64,000 nt of DNA from Xestospongia muta (taxonomy: Eukaryota > Porifera > Demospongiae > Haplosclerida > Petrosiidae). Positions 1 through 12,400 of the stretch are shown here, piece after piece. Made by a program: the position numbers and the translations under genes. Positions within the stretch are counted from its first letter, which is position 1, and every line of letters starts with the position of its first letter. The stretch is taken from positions 4,092,001 to 4,156,000 of the forward strand of contig OY848930.1 of assembly GCA_963693285.1 (NCBI GenBank), read 5' to 3'. A model generated the notes under the pieces. The model had not been told where the DNA came from, ran no database searches, and saw only the letters and a list, made by a program, of their open reading frames with translations.

Positions 1-3000
1 CTGCTGATAATATAAGCTTCAAGATTTCTATAAACATAAAAATAAAAACTCAGTGTGTTTACTTTTAGATCTTGGGCTACATCAAGTATTTTTAACAGTC
101 TAGTATGATCAGCAGATGGATCACTTTGTGAATACCAATTAGCAAGAGCCTGAATTAACAGAGACTGTATAGGCGGAGTTCCCATCTAACAAGAGAATTG
201 AGTTAAGTAGGCTAATAGTGAGAACTGACTTGGCTGTGCCAGACAAAGTTGAGAACATTAGAAGTGTTGGGATGACTGGTGATGAAAAGTGGCACCAGAT
301 GAGAGAGAACTTCCAATTGAATGACTTGCCAAGAAGTCTACAAAGAGAAATGAACAGCAAACAGAATATATTGTGTATACTATTGAAAGTGTTATACATG
401 CAAATATATGAATTACTTGTAAATGTATGTTAACCTTGCATTGAAGTAATCCTAAGAAGAAAACTTCAGGACAGTGTTTTATAGGTGTCTTAAAGAGATC
501 CAACACTTCAGAATAATGACCTTGTTCAGCTAAAGTCAGTAAAGTCTCTATCAAACTAAGAGATCGCCTAACGAAAGAGAGAGTGAGTAAATTCTTACAA
601 ATTTTACATCAATTTGTCTTACCAAGTTTTAGCTTCTTCTGTTGGGTATAAGCTCTTCAATGGCTCCAAGTTGACAGAATTGAAAGGATAGTTAGAAAAA
701 CTAAAGTCAGAACAGCCGGCAAGAGCTTGCTGGAACCAAGAAAGCTGTCAGCAGAATGGAAAAAGGATGAGGGGATACTAATATAATATATGGTATTGAG
801 TGTGCATGTATCAACACTCTTAGTAAACTATAACAGTCGTTACAAAATGAACCTGTATTCATTATATTATCATTGAAATTTTCAATGGATCTTTATTCAA
901 TTTTGTGACTGCACAAATATAAAAAAACTATTATTCTAGTCACAAATAACACATGACTATCACAAATAACACATGACTATCACTTCCAAGTGTTTAATGC
1001 TATCAAATACACATGCATTATTCTCTTGCTGAAATTCAACATACATGTACATGTACATGTGTATAGTATATGGTGTGTATTATATGGTCTATAGTATATA
1101 TCTATATCTACAGTATACCAAATACATGTACATGTGTACATCGGTGTACAATGTATTCTAATGTAATGCTTTCTGATCATACCTGTCCTTTGGTATGATC
1201 CCAAGGTCCATAAATCATCTCAATAGGAAAAGGGTCTTTACAGCCAAGATTAAAGGCCGTCATTATAATGGATAAACCTTCAGGAGAGTGGAGATAAAAT
1301 CCTTCATAGTCCATTTCAGGGACAACATCACGCCAACAAAGATTAGGAACCTACAAACACAGACACACACATATATAAAGTACATAAGAAGGCAGACATT
1401 ACTATTACATATATATGTATATACCAATCGATTACTCAACAATATTTATTTAAATATATGTAGGTATTCTATTCACCAAGACATCTGTCTATCTATTCTG
1501 TCTATTGAACAATAAAATAATCCATATTTGTCCATCCACTGCATATTGGTTAGCCATCCAGGCTCTCTTATTCAATATACATATATTTATTCTCTGTCCG
1601 TCTATTTATTCTATTTATTCATCCATCACATACCAATGATTGTAGGGCAGTAGCTAGTATCTTGGCATCCCAGGAAGCTGGAGTTTTAACCTGCATACGA
1701 CTGGGATCACTACTGACACCCTGTAAATGATATGTAATACAATAAACTAATATAATATATATAATGCATTATGTCTTTAACAAATATTCTAGAAAATTAA
1801 ATACTTAGAAATCATGCAAATCAGGTAAAATGTATAGTAACTTTTACTAAGTACTAAATATAATGAATAAATTTATTGTGTCTCTTTTGGACTAGCTACT
1901 AAATGCATTCTATGTGTATTGTACATGTACATCTCTTTGTAGCAGTGGTAAGTCCCATAATAATACTTATTATAATGAACTTAGTATATTCCATCAACTT
2001 ACAAGATAAGGAATGCTTTCCGGTAAGTTAGAGTGTGTGTGAGCCATCATACCCAGTACACGAGCTACCACAGCAGGAGTGATGTTACCCTTGCCATAGT
2101 CTTTAAGTATTTCCAACATATCTTGTTTACTACATAATAAATGAAGACATTAGACCATAGTATAGTCATATATGTGTACATGCACTAAAAGAGAAGGCTC
2201 AATAACCATTAGTTTCCTAGAAATCCAGGACTTCTTCAAATATAGTAGATTTAATTGTTATCTTAGGATTTTTCATTGCATTAATTTATTACATCATAAA
2301 ATAAACTACAAGTATATGTCATTACATTATAAATACAGTACATGAGACAATAATGATACATGTAAAACGGTATACCATTACATGTACATATATGGGTGCA
2401 TCCTTCCATGTACATGTACATATATGGGTACATCCTTCCATGTACATGTACATATATGGGTACATTCTTCCATGTATATCTACATGTATGGGTACATCCT
2501 TCCATGTATATCTACATATACATGTTACATTCTTACGTTGCAGTGGCTGCATATCCCACATCACAAATAATGTCTGCTAATTCAAGAGAGCTCTAAAGAC
2601 GAAAAAAAAAATGAAAGTTAATAATTAAGTCTTAAATAACAGAGACTTTCCCTTACCACAGATGATGGAAGTGAAACTGATACAGGTATTAATCTAAAGA
2701 TTTAGAATAAACAAACAGTTATTTATTAGAGAGTTAACAGTACCTGTCCTCAGTGATATCTTGTTGTTCTTGATAAAGAAGGGGAGCCAATACAACCGGA
2801 ACTCGTTCACGAGGAAAATCTAGATTAAAATAGTTAAAGTAATTGATATTATACTAAAGAATGTACATGAAGTATGAAAAGAAAACAGAAAACAGTTACA
2901 TCAAATATGCCTTTCAATGCATATACCATATAGACACACACACACACAGTAACCAGATATATGTACACCTCACATAAAGGGACATATACCTGTAGCATAC

Positions 3001-4931
3001 AAATCTCCACATATATGTACACTCAGAAAATAACACACCATACACAGATTGTATACTTACTACATGTAGTTCTATACTTACCTCTTCTAAGAGCTTGAAC
3101 AAAAGCCTCAACACTGTCTGGGATTATACCTAACTCATCCTCAGTGTGTTGTAGTATATATGACAATAGCATATGTAAGACTTCAATAGCTACATCACCT
3201 AGACCTCCTTCAAATCCAGAACTCAAATCTACAAATAAGTGATCAATAAAAGAAATTAAACCATAAAATTTTAAATAGCATTACTATCCATTGAATAGCT
3301 ATTAATTTAACTAATAAAATAATCATTTAATATGTACATTATAAAATATAAGCTTTGTATATAAACACAACAATTTAACAGATACATAAAAAACTGTACA
3401 ATACAATTACTGGTGCTCGTAAAAATCTAGTATATAATTTTTACTTACCAGAATAAGATCTTACAAGATCTGGTAGTCGAGTCTTCAAATGTTGAGACGC
3501 TAAAAAGTATATATTCATATATATACTCATATATATATTCATATATATACTCCATTCATATATTCATATATATGAATGGAGTATCATCACTACATGTAGC
3601 ACTAACATTGAACTTATTAGAATTGCCAAGACAGTAATTTACTAATATAATCAATTCAACAAATACATACATGTACATGTATATATTACATGTACCTATA
3701 GGTACATTCAACAATTACATGTATTGCATTTACCATGATATCTGATGTCAGAATCAGTACTTTCTGTTAATCCAAGAGCAAAAACTATCTAAGTATTAAA
3801 AGATTGCTAGTAATTATAGTACATTCAGTAAACATTATTTACTTCCTGAACTCTCGTCAACTTCAGTGCTTTAGTAACAAGAACCAACATCTGGTTAAAT
3901 GGTCTTAACGTCTAAGGAATTGAAATTGATGTAAGCATACTAGACAGACAAATAGACAAAGAGGAGAGACAGATAGACAGACAGACAGAGAGAAGAGACA
4001 AACAGACAGACAGACAAAAAGACAGGGAGAGGAGAGAGAGACAGAGATTTATTTACTCTATTTTCTTGGTTTTCAAATCCATAACACAAAATGGAGACAA
4101 AGTTCGGTCGAGTCACAACAGATGTCGCCTCTTGCATGAGTAACTGTAACTGTTGTCCATCTTTACCAGAATTACCACGTCCATCAGAATTATTAAAATC
4201 AACTTGAGTAAGCAGACATCGAAACAAATATTTCTCAGCATCAGCTCCATGTTTCTCTATGAGCTATTAAAGGATACACAACAAATTAATAACAAGTATT
4301 TATGTAAGAACTGTGCCCAGATATAAGAGATAAAAATAATAACATTGGATAATGTTGTCACACAAAAAATGAGACTATGATAGTAAACACTTCATAATAT
4401 CTGGACTCTGGAGTTACTATTTTAACCTTTATACTCTAGTATACTATAATTCCTTTAAGTAAGAACTGATAGTATTAAAAAAATTACAATTGTAAACTAC
4501 ATCCTTAAATTACTTTGATAATACTGTTATTGCTATGAATGACTACATGTATATTTTCCAAGACTGAAGGGTTGGAGAAAGCTAGAGTGCTGCTTGAAGA
4601 CATTTATCAAATTAGAGAAACCTTTTTAGTTTTGAACCTCAATCACTCACACTTAATTCAATATGCTCAAGGTAACAAGTATATCGGACATGTGTAATTA
4701 CAAAAGTGGTCATAAATAAGTAATACTGTAAGTAGCTCATGAGATTATGTATTGATGACAATGTCCATTATCAGTTACTTTATGAAAGTTAATTTTATTT
4801 GTAGGCTTCAAAATTTGCATACAACAATACGACAATATGATTATATGCATGTGTATGTATTAATGTATATATATGTGTGTGTGTGTGTGTGTATGCATAT
4901 ACATACATACATACATACATACATATCTATA

Positions 4932-4994
<63 letters not shown>

Positions 4995-5262
4995 TACATA
5001 TTTCAAAACAATCTTAAGACTGTCTACACAATGCATTTGCCACATGTAAAAGAATAGAGCTATCTTCATGACACTTTATACTTGTATCTGTTGAGCTCTG
5101 GTATAACTGGGTCATGGGCATTAATTAGAAAATGCATTTAATTTGTTTTAGGCCACTTACACTGTTCAATTCTGACGTATTCGACTTGTAATTTTTCTTA
5201 TTGATGTTAGAAACCAAGTAAGATATCTGGGAAAGCGCATAACAACGAGGATCCAGAGACAT
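1..5262 (-). CDS. CNOT1: CCR4-NOT complex subunit 1 (CNOT1), N-terminal part; continues beyond the left edge
   Basis: Scaffold of the CCR4-NOT deadenylase complex (mRNA decay, cytoplasm). Exons in transcript order: 5262-5161, 4263-4057, 3911-3843, 3788-3734, 3499-3449, 3228-3082, 2819-2744, 2590-2537, 2129-2003, 1720-1634, 1350-1183, 744-623, 567-435, 337-230, 185-63; 16-1 is a tentative next exon. The first 15 sum to 1629 nt, 543 codons, all phases consistent. The protein follows the human N-terminus collinearly: MSLDPRCYALSQISYLV at the start, then DVAIEVLHMLLSY, VPVVLAPLLY, ARVLGMMAHTHS, TPIKHCPEV and LLKILDVAQDLK. The start has the family's usual position relative to ALSQISYLV. The 44-bp intron 186-229 starts GTCAGT, and the intron after 435 starts GTTAAC, so some donors are weak. 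Several introns carry tandem repeats. The C-terminal NOT1 region lies outside the window. Identity is very likely; individual boundaries are inferred from sequence alone. Confidence 0.93.
2382..2526. repeat. 32-bp tandem repeat, about 4 copies, in a CNOT1 intron
   Basis: The motif TATGGGT(A/G)CATCCTTCCATG recurs at 2391, 2423, 2455 and 2487, an exact 32-bp spacing, linked by palindromic TACATGTACATA-type sequence. It lies in the intron between exons 2590-2537 and 2129-2003, so short open frames here are repeat artefacts. Confidence 0.85.
4866..4996. repeat. Compound microsatellite (TG)n-(CATA)n-(TA)n-(AC)n
   Basis: Runs of TG (about 4872-4891), CATA (about 4898-4926), TA (about 4932-4979) and AC (about 4980-4994) follow each other in the first CNOT1 intron. 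This is simple-sequence DNA and explains the low-complexity open frames on both strands here. Confidence 0.9.
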
Positions 5263-6473
5263 CTTGAATCTCGTTATCTATGGAACACCCCAAGGTTTGC
5301 TATACAGCCCAAACACACAAACACCCAACCAAACGAGGTTGATATAAACTTTTCAATTTATAAGAATGAAGACTGCAGGGTGAAGTTTCTTTCTACTATC
5401 TTCTCAGCTGTGTCAATGTACCTCATGTAGAAACCGAATGCATAGACCGCTTCTCTATTTATACGAAACAAATTTGAAATCTATCAATGCTCCACCCTTT
5501 TCACTCGATGTACCTCTGGAGAATCACTTATCTAATAAAGATTGTTGAAACAAGCTGCATTTACTACAAACTCAGGTAGGAAATGATAGTCAATTCATAA
5601 AAGTCAAAAGACTTAAATATCCACCAAGCTCCCTTACTGAAAACAACCTGACCTCAAACTAAGTAACATCAATGTGTAGGAGGGATTGTTTTTGTATGCA
5701 GTGAGGCCTTAAGTTTGTTTTCAACTAATATATTTTGTAAGATGTAGTAATCTATGATCAGCTTGTACGTGCTAATTAAAACTATTCATTGCCCATGGAA
5801 CCTACTCTGATTCCCTTCTCTCATAAGTCAATAGTTATATTAATGACATTTATATAGTACTGTGTATCGTTAACATCTTTCCAACTTACAAACATCACTT
5901 TTAAGGTCAATAATGGTCCATTAGATTGATCTGCATTGCAAGTATTAATGACACCAATTTTTACCTCCCATATTCCCTTTACAATAATTATGTTAAAGAT
6001 TTATATTTCTACCACTTGAAAAATATTATACCACTTTTGAAATATTTATACCACTTTTCTGACGTTAACTATGAATAACAAAGTCCAATAAGAATGCAAG
6101 AGTTTAGAATTATGAATTATGCAGCAAAAATACAATAGTCAAGTGTATGTAATAATTTCCCCTTTATTATTATTGTTTTATTACACTACCATACCAGGAA
6201 ATAAAAAATAAAAAGACGAAAATACAATAGTCAAGTGTATGTAATAATTTCCCCTTTATTATTAGTGTTTATTATACTACCATACCAGGAAATGACATAG
6301 TGTTTAGTTAGTCAAAGTTCATGATTTATACAATTAGTGCTAAAATGCAAACACTGTGCGTCTGGCAGCAGATAATTGGAAAATTTGCATAATTTGATTC
6401 ATATCCAAAATTTTTTTTTCATTAATATCATAATCATATTTTTCATTTCTGTAGGTTATTGTGCTAGCTCAAG
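5263..6473. other. Intergenic region between divergent CNOT1 and the SPRY-repeat gene
   Basis: I see no coding exon. CNOT1 starts leftward at 5262 and the SPRY gene rightward at 6474. A pyrimidine tract ending TTCTGTAG at 6454 looks like a splice acceptor just before the SPRY start, so an untranslated first exon of that gene probably lies within this stretch. A 92-bp tandem duplication occupies 6126-6300. Confidence 0.6.
6126..6300. repeat. 92-bp direct tandem duplication
   Basis: TACAATAGTCAAGTGTATGT occurs at 6131 and again at 6223, each followed by the same roughly 75 bp ending in CTACCATACCAGGAAAT, with few differences. It is a recent local duplication upstream of the SPRY gene. Confidence 0.85.
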
Positions 6474-9400
6474 ATGCCACTCCCCAAAGATGTCCAAGAG
6501 AAACGGAGACGCATGAACATTGATTACTTTGCTTTCTGGAACATCTCCAATCCTGACCTCATTGAGTATCAAAATTACGGCCATTTCATCTACAAAGGTA
6601 AAAATGTTGATGACCAAGGTTTAGGTACACCTGCTCAAATACGAACATGTGAAACTCTAGATGTTACAGACCCCTTAGCAATGAATCAATTTGAAGTTCG
6701 TTTGCTTAACACTGGACTAAGTAACACTATTACTGTTGGTGTTTGTGACAAGTTATATCCAACAGACCATTTACCTGGTTGGGAAGCTCCTACTGGGACA
6801 GCTATTGGTGTAGATACTGCTGAAGGATTGCTTTATTACAACACAGATGAGGGCAAACCTGAATACAAAGTGTGTCGAGTGGGTGATGTCATAAAGTGTG
6901 TCCTTGTCCATACATCATTAAAGGATAAAGTTAACGTTGAGTTTTATTACAATGGTAAAAAGATAACACAAGTCTCAGCCAATATACCTAAGAGCGGAGG
7001 ATTTTATGGTGTCATTGGCTTAGCCAGTACCGGGGAGGAGATTGTTATTGGTCCTCCCGAGCGAGTGGAAGTAGAGCTGTTTGAAAGCCTCTTTGACATT
7101 AAAAGTCACTACATTACTCACAAAGGCAGTGGCGTATGTGCATATGTGTCTCCTAAATCACCGACATACGAGCATAAGCCTGATGAGGCTCCACCCATGT
7201 TTATTGGTACATTACGCTCTCTCAATCCTGTCAAGGTTTCCGATATACTGGAAGTTCAACTTGTCAATTCAGGAGAGGAGAATGCAATAGCTGTTGGAGT
7301 TTGTGGCTCTGATTATCCTATTGATTGCATGCCAGGATGGAGGGAAGAGTCTATAGCGTATCATGCCGATATAAGTAGCATTTTAAATGGAAGCCAAGAT
7401 AAAGAAATGGTCGCTGATTGGAAGATGGGAGACACTCTTCAGTGTGTTGTGGAGGGCATTGATGGAAGCACTAAAGAAGTTCGAGTCATCTTTCGTAAAA
7501 ACGGAGATATTATTAGTAAGAACAAAGTTTGGAGTCCTTCTGGTGGGTTCTACTGGTCTGTGGGTATGATGAGCAAGGATGAGGAAATTCAAGTGATGAT
7601 GCCAAGAAGACTTGTACCACTAGATACCCCAAAGTATCGATTTGAAGACGTTTGGCAGCTACCATCTCCCAGTGTGGAGTACTCTCGAGATGGGATCTGT
7701 GTTTATGTGGGTCAAGGTGGACTGGACGATTTAGGAATCATACGTTCTCGAGAACCCATCAACCCGTTATCTCCTTTCCCATTTTTTGATGTCAAAATTG
7801 TTAACCCTGGCAAGATGTGTCAAATTGCCATAGGTGTTTGTAACAAAGGCTATCCCTCATTAGCTATGCCTGGATGGATGCCCAAATCAATTGGCTTTCA
7901 TTCCGATAATGGTGACATTTACCAAAGCTCAGAATTCGCTAAAGAAACAACAGGGCATCGCTGTACACAAGGTGATGTCATTCGATGCTTAGTTGCACCC
8001 ATTGATGGCAGCGAGAAGAGAGTGAAAATCAGTTTCTTTAGAAATGGTAATCTACTTGCTAGTGCATTGGAATGGACACCATCAGGTGGTTTCTATGCCC
8101 TAGTCGGTATGATGAGTGACAACGAAAAAGTACAAGTAGCTTGTCCTTTAATGCGTCCTTCCACTTTAAAGAAAGGACTTGAAGGACTTGATTCCACATT
8201 GACAAAACTAATGTATGGATCTCATGTGCATGTACAAACTGCTCCTGTGATTATACGAAAGCATCCACAACCATCTGATCACGTAGATTATCCTGAAGAG
8301 TATGTTTATCGACCGCCAGCCTCCCCTTTTGCTCAAAGATCAAAAAGTGAAATTCTTTCCACACCTGACAATGAGATACAAGTAGATGGACCTCATAGTT
8401 TGCCACGTAAGTCAGCACAAACAGTACAACATTACCCTAGTAAAGGAAAAAGGCAGTCATTCCCTCAAGACCCAAGGAGCCAAGGCAAAGGTTCAAGAAA
8501 ACAACTCCAATATATTGAGCCTCTACCACCTCAAATTCAATTGATCGAACCTCCATTAGAAATTACAGAACCTCCATTAGAAATTACAGTGCCTGAAATT
8601 GACAAAAAACAAAATCACAACTTTCGTTCACTTTATAATGTAATCTGTACTGAATTAGAGGAATTAGTAACAGACAATACACTCAATACTCAATATGGCT
8701 ATGCAATTTGTCGCCACTCTATGGTTGAGAAAATGAATTATTTTGAAGTGGATTTACTCGCTGTTGGTAGCCGAGGCATAGCAGTGGGAATCTCTAGTGA
8801 TAAAGTTTCTGCTAACGTCTTGTTAGGTACTTTTCCATCTTCGATTTCCTTACATGCTTCATCGGGGAAGCTCTACAATGGCTCTTCAATTCCTATCGAG
8901 CTGGGTGTTACTTTCAAACAAGGCGATACTGTAGGCTGTAAAGTTGAAGTGGTATCCAGATTATCTGAGAGACCTGAGAACAAGAATCTTTTCTCACCTC
9001 CTCAAGTCAGAGTGCAATTTTATAAAAATGCTGTAGAAATTGCTCAAGTTGACATGTCACTGCCAATAACTGATCTTTATCCAACAATTTGCTTTTTGGA
9101 GTCAAATACTCGTGTGAAACTGAACTACAAGTACAAGATGAAACCTCTTGACTATTTCGAAACTCGTCCAATCCCCGAAGGACATTTTAATTTTCCCTAC
9201 CCTAGTGAAGCTCCCACTCCAACTGGATGGAAGTGTCAGCAAAAGTGTGAGTTAACTTCTGAAGGAAATAAGACAAGTGTTACTATAGCACCAAATATAA
9301 TAAAGAACGAGAAGTCAGTTTTAATACAGCACTATCTTCCATTTAGTAAAAGTGACTCATATTTTGAAGTAGAGTTATTGGCTCCATCTCGTTCATACTC

Positions 9401-12400
9401 TGTTGTCTGTATTGGTGCTATGTCTCGACTAGAAAATGACGATACAAACATCCCAGTCCCAGGAGAGAAGCAAGGGTCTATAGGATTTATGCCACTAGCT
9501 GGATTGATCACCAGAAATACAGAAGTAGCATCTTACGTTCATGATGCTATAGCGGAGCAAGCTAATGTGTCTCAAGGTGGACTAAAATTGGGTATAGGTT
9601 TGGAAGAAGTATTGTCTACACATGAAACAACCGATACAGCAGCTGCTCAATCTATGCTGTTCTTTTTTACACTCAACAACCAGGAAATTGGTAAGTTAAT
9701 ATGTCCAGTGACACCTGCAGGACTCTATCCAACACTCGCCATTCTTCTCAAGCCATTGCAAGTACCCACTATTGACAGTACAGCTTGTCATCTAGTCTTC
9801 CCTCAACAGTGGCCATGTTGTGATCTCTCATATGCTCCTTGGGGTTTTGCAAGAATATCACCAGGTTTTAAAACATTTGGGTCTACGTTTATATGTGACA
9901 CATCAAGTCTTGACTCATCTAATGTTAATGGTCTCCAAGCTAGTTACCCTCTGTCACCAAAGAGACCCTATTACGAGATCACAGTTATTTCTGGTGGCAC
10001 TAACTATCAGATTTCCATTGGAGTTGCTCCGTTACTTCACCCTCTTCACATACATGTTGGCATGAGAAAACCCTCCATTGGTTACCATATCAACCAAGGA
10101 TGCATCTTTCATGACAACATCATTGTTGCATCGTCACCAATTCATAACTACAAAAGTGTCACAGTCGGTTGCGGTGCAATCTACCCAGAAGATGGCAGCC
10201 GAGGCAGTGCAGAAGTGTTCTTCACTGTTAACGGTATATTAATGTCTCGTCATTTTATGCTCGTACCAGCAGGTGGTTTCTTTCCAACAATATGCACAAA
10301 TACTGGTGGTGGTATGGTTTCTATAGATTTAAACTGTCCTCAACCTTTTCCTGATATGAAGTTCTCTACTCAATGGCATGTATTAGAAAATGTTCTGGCC
10401 ACTGGTCAGATGATACAACTTATTTCACATGCACACATTGGCATAGCTCAAGTAGCTATGATTGCCTCCATTCAGAAGACGACATATTACAAAGTAGTTC
10501 TCTCTTCTCACGTTGACTCTGGGAAAATTTTGATGGGATTTTCTAATTGTACGGATTCACCTTTCAGTCCAAGAGTCTCTGGAATGAATCGATCTTTCTT
10601 TTTTGAATTGTCCACTGGTACAATTATACTAATACAGAATGGAGTTCGAAGATCCGATGAATGTCAAGTTACAAAAGATACAACTGAGTTTGGTTGCGGT
10701 GTTCAAACTCTTCCTAACAGCCACTCGATATTGCTGTTTTTCACGGCCAATAATCAAATGATTTATGCCACGACAACCACTCTTCTCAACATTGAGCTCC
10801 GTCCAACACTTTGTATGGTTGGTTCTTTGAGTAAAGTCAAGGTTGATACCTGTTCCCTCTGGCCACCCGTATCTCCTGTTGGGTTTGGATGGGGTCGTTA
10901 TAGCAATGTTCAATATATAGGAGGGTGTTTAACCCATCAGCCTACAAATGCTAGCATTAAATCCAATATCGGTTTTGTGCAATCGTCTTCACCGCTCATT
11001 CCAAACCATTCCTATTTTGAAGTTGAAATTTTAAAAGTTGATCCCAAGAAAGCGATAGCTGTTGGACTAGGGTCCAAGCGATACAACATGACACACTGGT
11101 TAGGATGGAAATCAGAATCGATAGCTTATCACACAGATGATGGTAGATTATTCAAATCAGATGGACAGGGTATAAATACTGGACCTAAATTATTTGAAGG
11201 TGATGTTATCGGCTGTGGCATCCAATTCCCAATGGATGCTGAGTACACAACTGCAATCAAGGGGGGCGGTCAAGTCAATGTATTTTTCACTGTTAATGGT
11301 CATTTTATTGGTGTGTTTGAATTAATGACTGTACCAGAAGGAGGATTGTTTCCTACTGTATGTTTGGAGTCATCAACAGAAATGGTCTGTGTTCACTTAC
11401 AAGCGCAATATCCTTCTAGTCTCAGTAAAATGAGCAGAAGATGGAGTCGAGCATACTGCACACACCAAGCTGGCCATATTATTGAACACAGTTTTCAAGT
11501 AAAGGGCCAAAAAGTCCAAAAAATACCATCTGCATTCTGTCAAAGTAATGACCCTTTGTCACTGCAACACCCCTATTTTGAAGTTGAGATTTTACGTCAT
11601 GGTGAGGGCTCACATTTAGCTATTGGCTTAGCTCCATTACAACCATTAAACACTCCCATTATAACTACTGGATCCATTTTGTTTAACTTGTTAGCTCATG
11701 TTTCAGTTATAGATGACGTTGGCACACGTCCGGTAATTGTCCAAACTCGGCAAAAATTTGAGGTGGGCGACCGTATAGGTTGCAAACTAAAAATATTTCA
11801 AGACTCAGGAAAAGTATCTCATGTTGAGTTTTGTCGTAATGGTATTAAAGTTACCTCCACACCAATTCCTGATTGTTTAATGAACACAGCTCTTTTCCCC
11901 ATCATAGTTCTTACAAAACCAGAAGATGCTGTTGTCCCCATGTTGAATGCTCCACCCCCTAGTTACACTCCACGGCAACATATTGGCTGGTTAAGATCAG
12001 AAAGAGTGAAACAGAAAGGCTCAGTTGTGGAATATTCAGGACTGGGTGTAACTGCTCAAAGGAGTGTGGGTGTGGCACAAATGAACCAGCCACTGAATCT
12101 CAGACATCCATACTATGAGATTGAAGTGTTAGATTCAGGGGAGACTTGTTGTATTGCAATTGGTGCAGCCTCAATTGATCACCCAATGACCAATCAACCA
12201 GGATGGGTGGTTGGATCTATTGGCTACCATGGTGATGATGGGTGTATCTTTAACGTCTCTGGAACGGGCTGTAGTTTTGGCCCTCGTTGGAAACAAAATG
12301 ATGTCGTTGGTTTGGGTGTAAGACCCTATGAAGGTGATGTTGTTCCTGGGTCAGAGATACAAGTGTTCTTTACTATAAATGGTCAAGAGTTGGGACATAC

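Noticed and set aside
2281..2596. Several overlapping frames with IYVHVHGRMYP-like repeats
   Set aside because: They read the 32-bp tandem repeat in a CNOT1 intron in all frames.
4752..5069. Open frames on both strands rich in Y, I, H and C
   Set aside because: Translation of the compound microsatellite in a CNOT1 intron.
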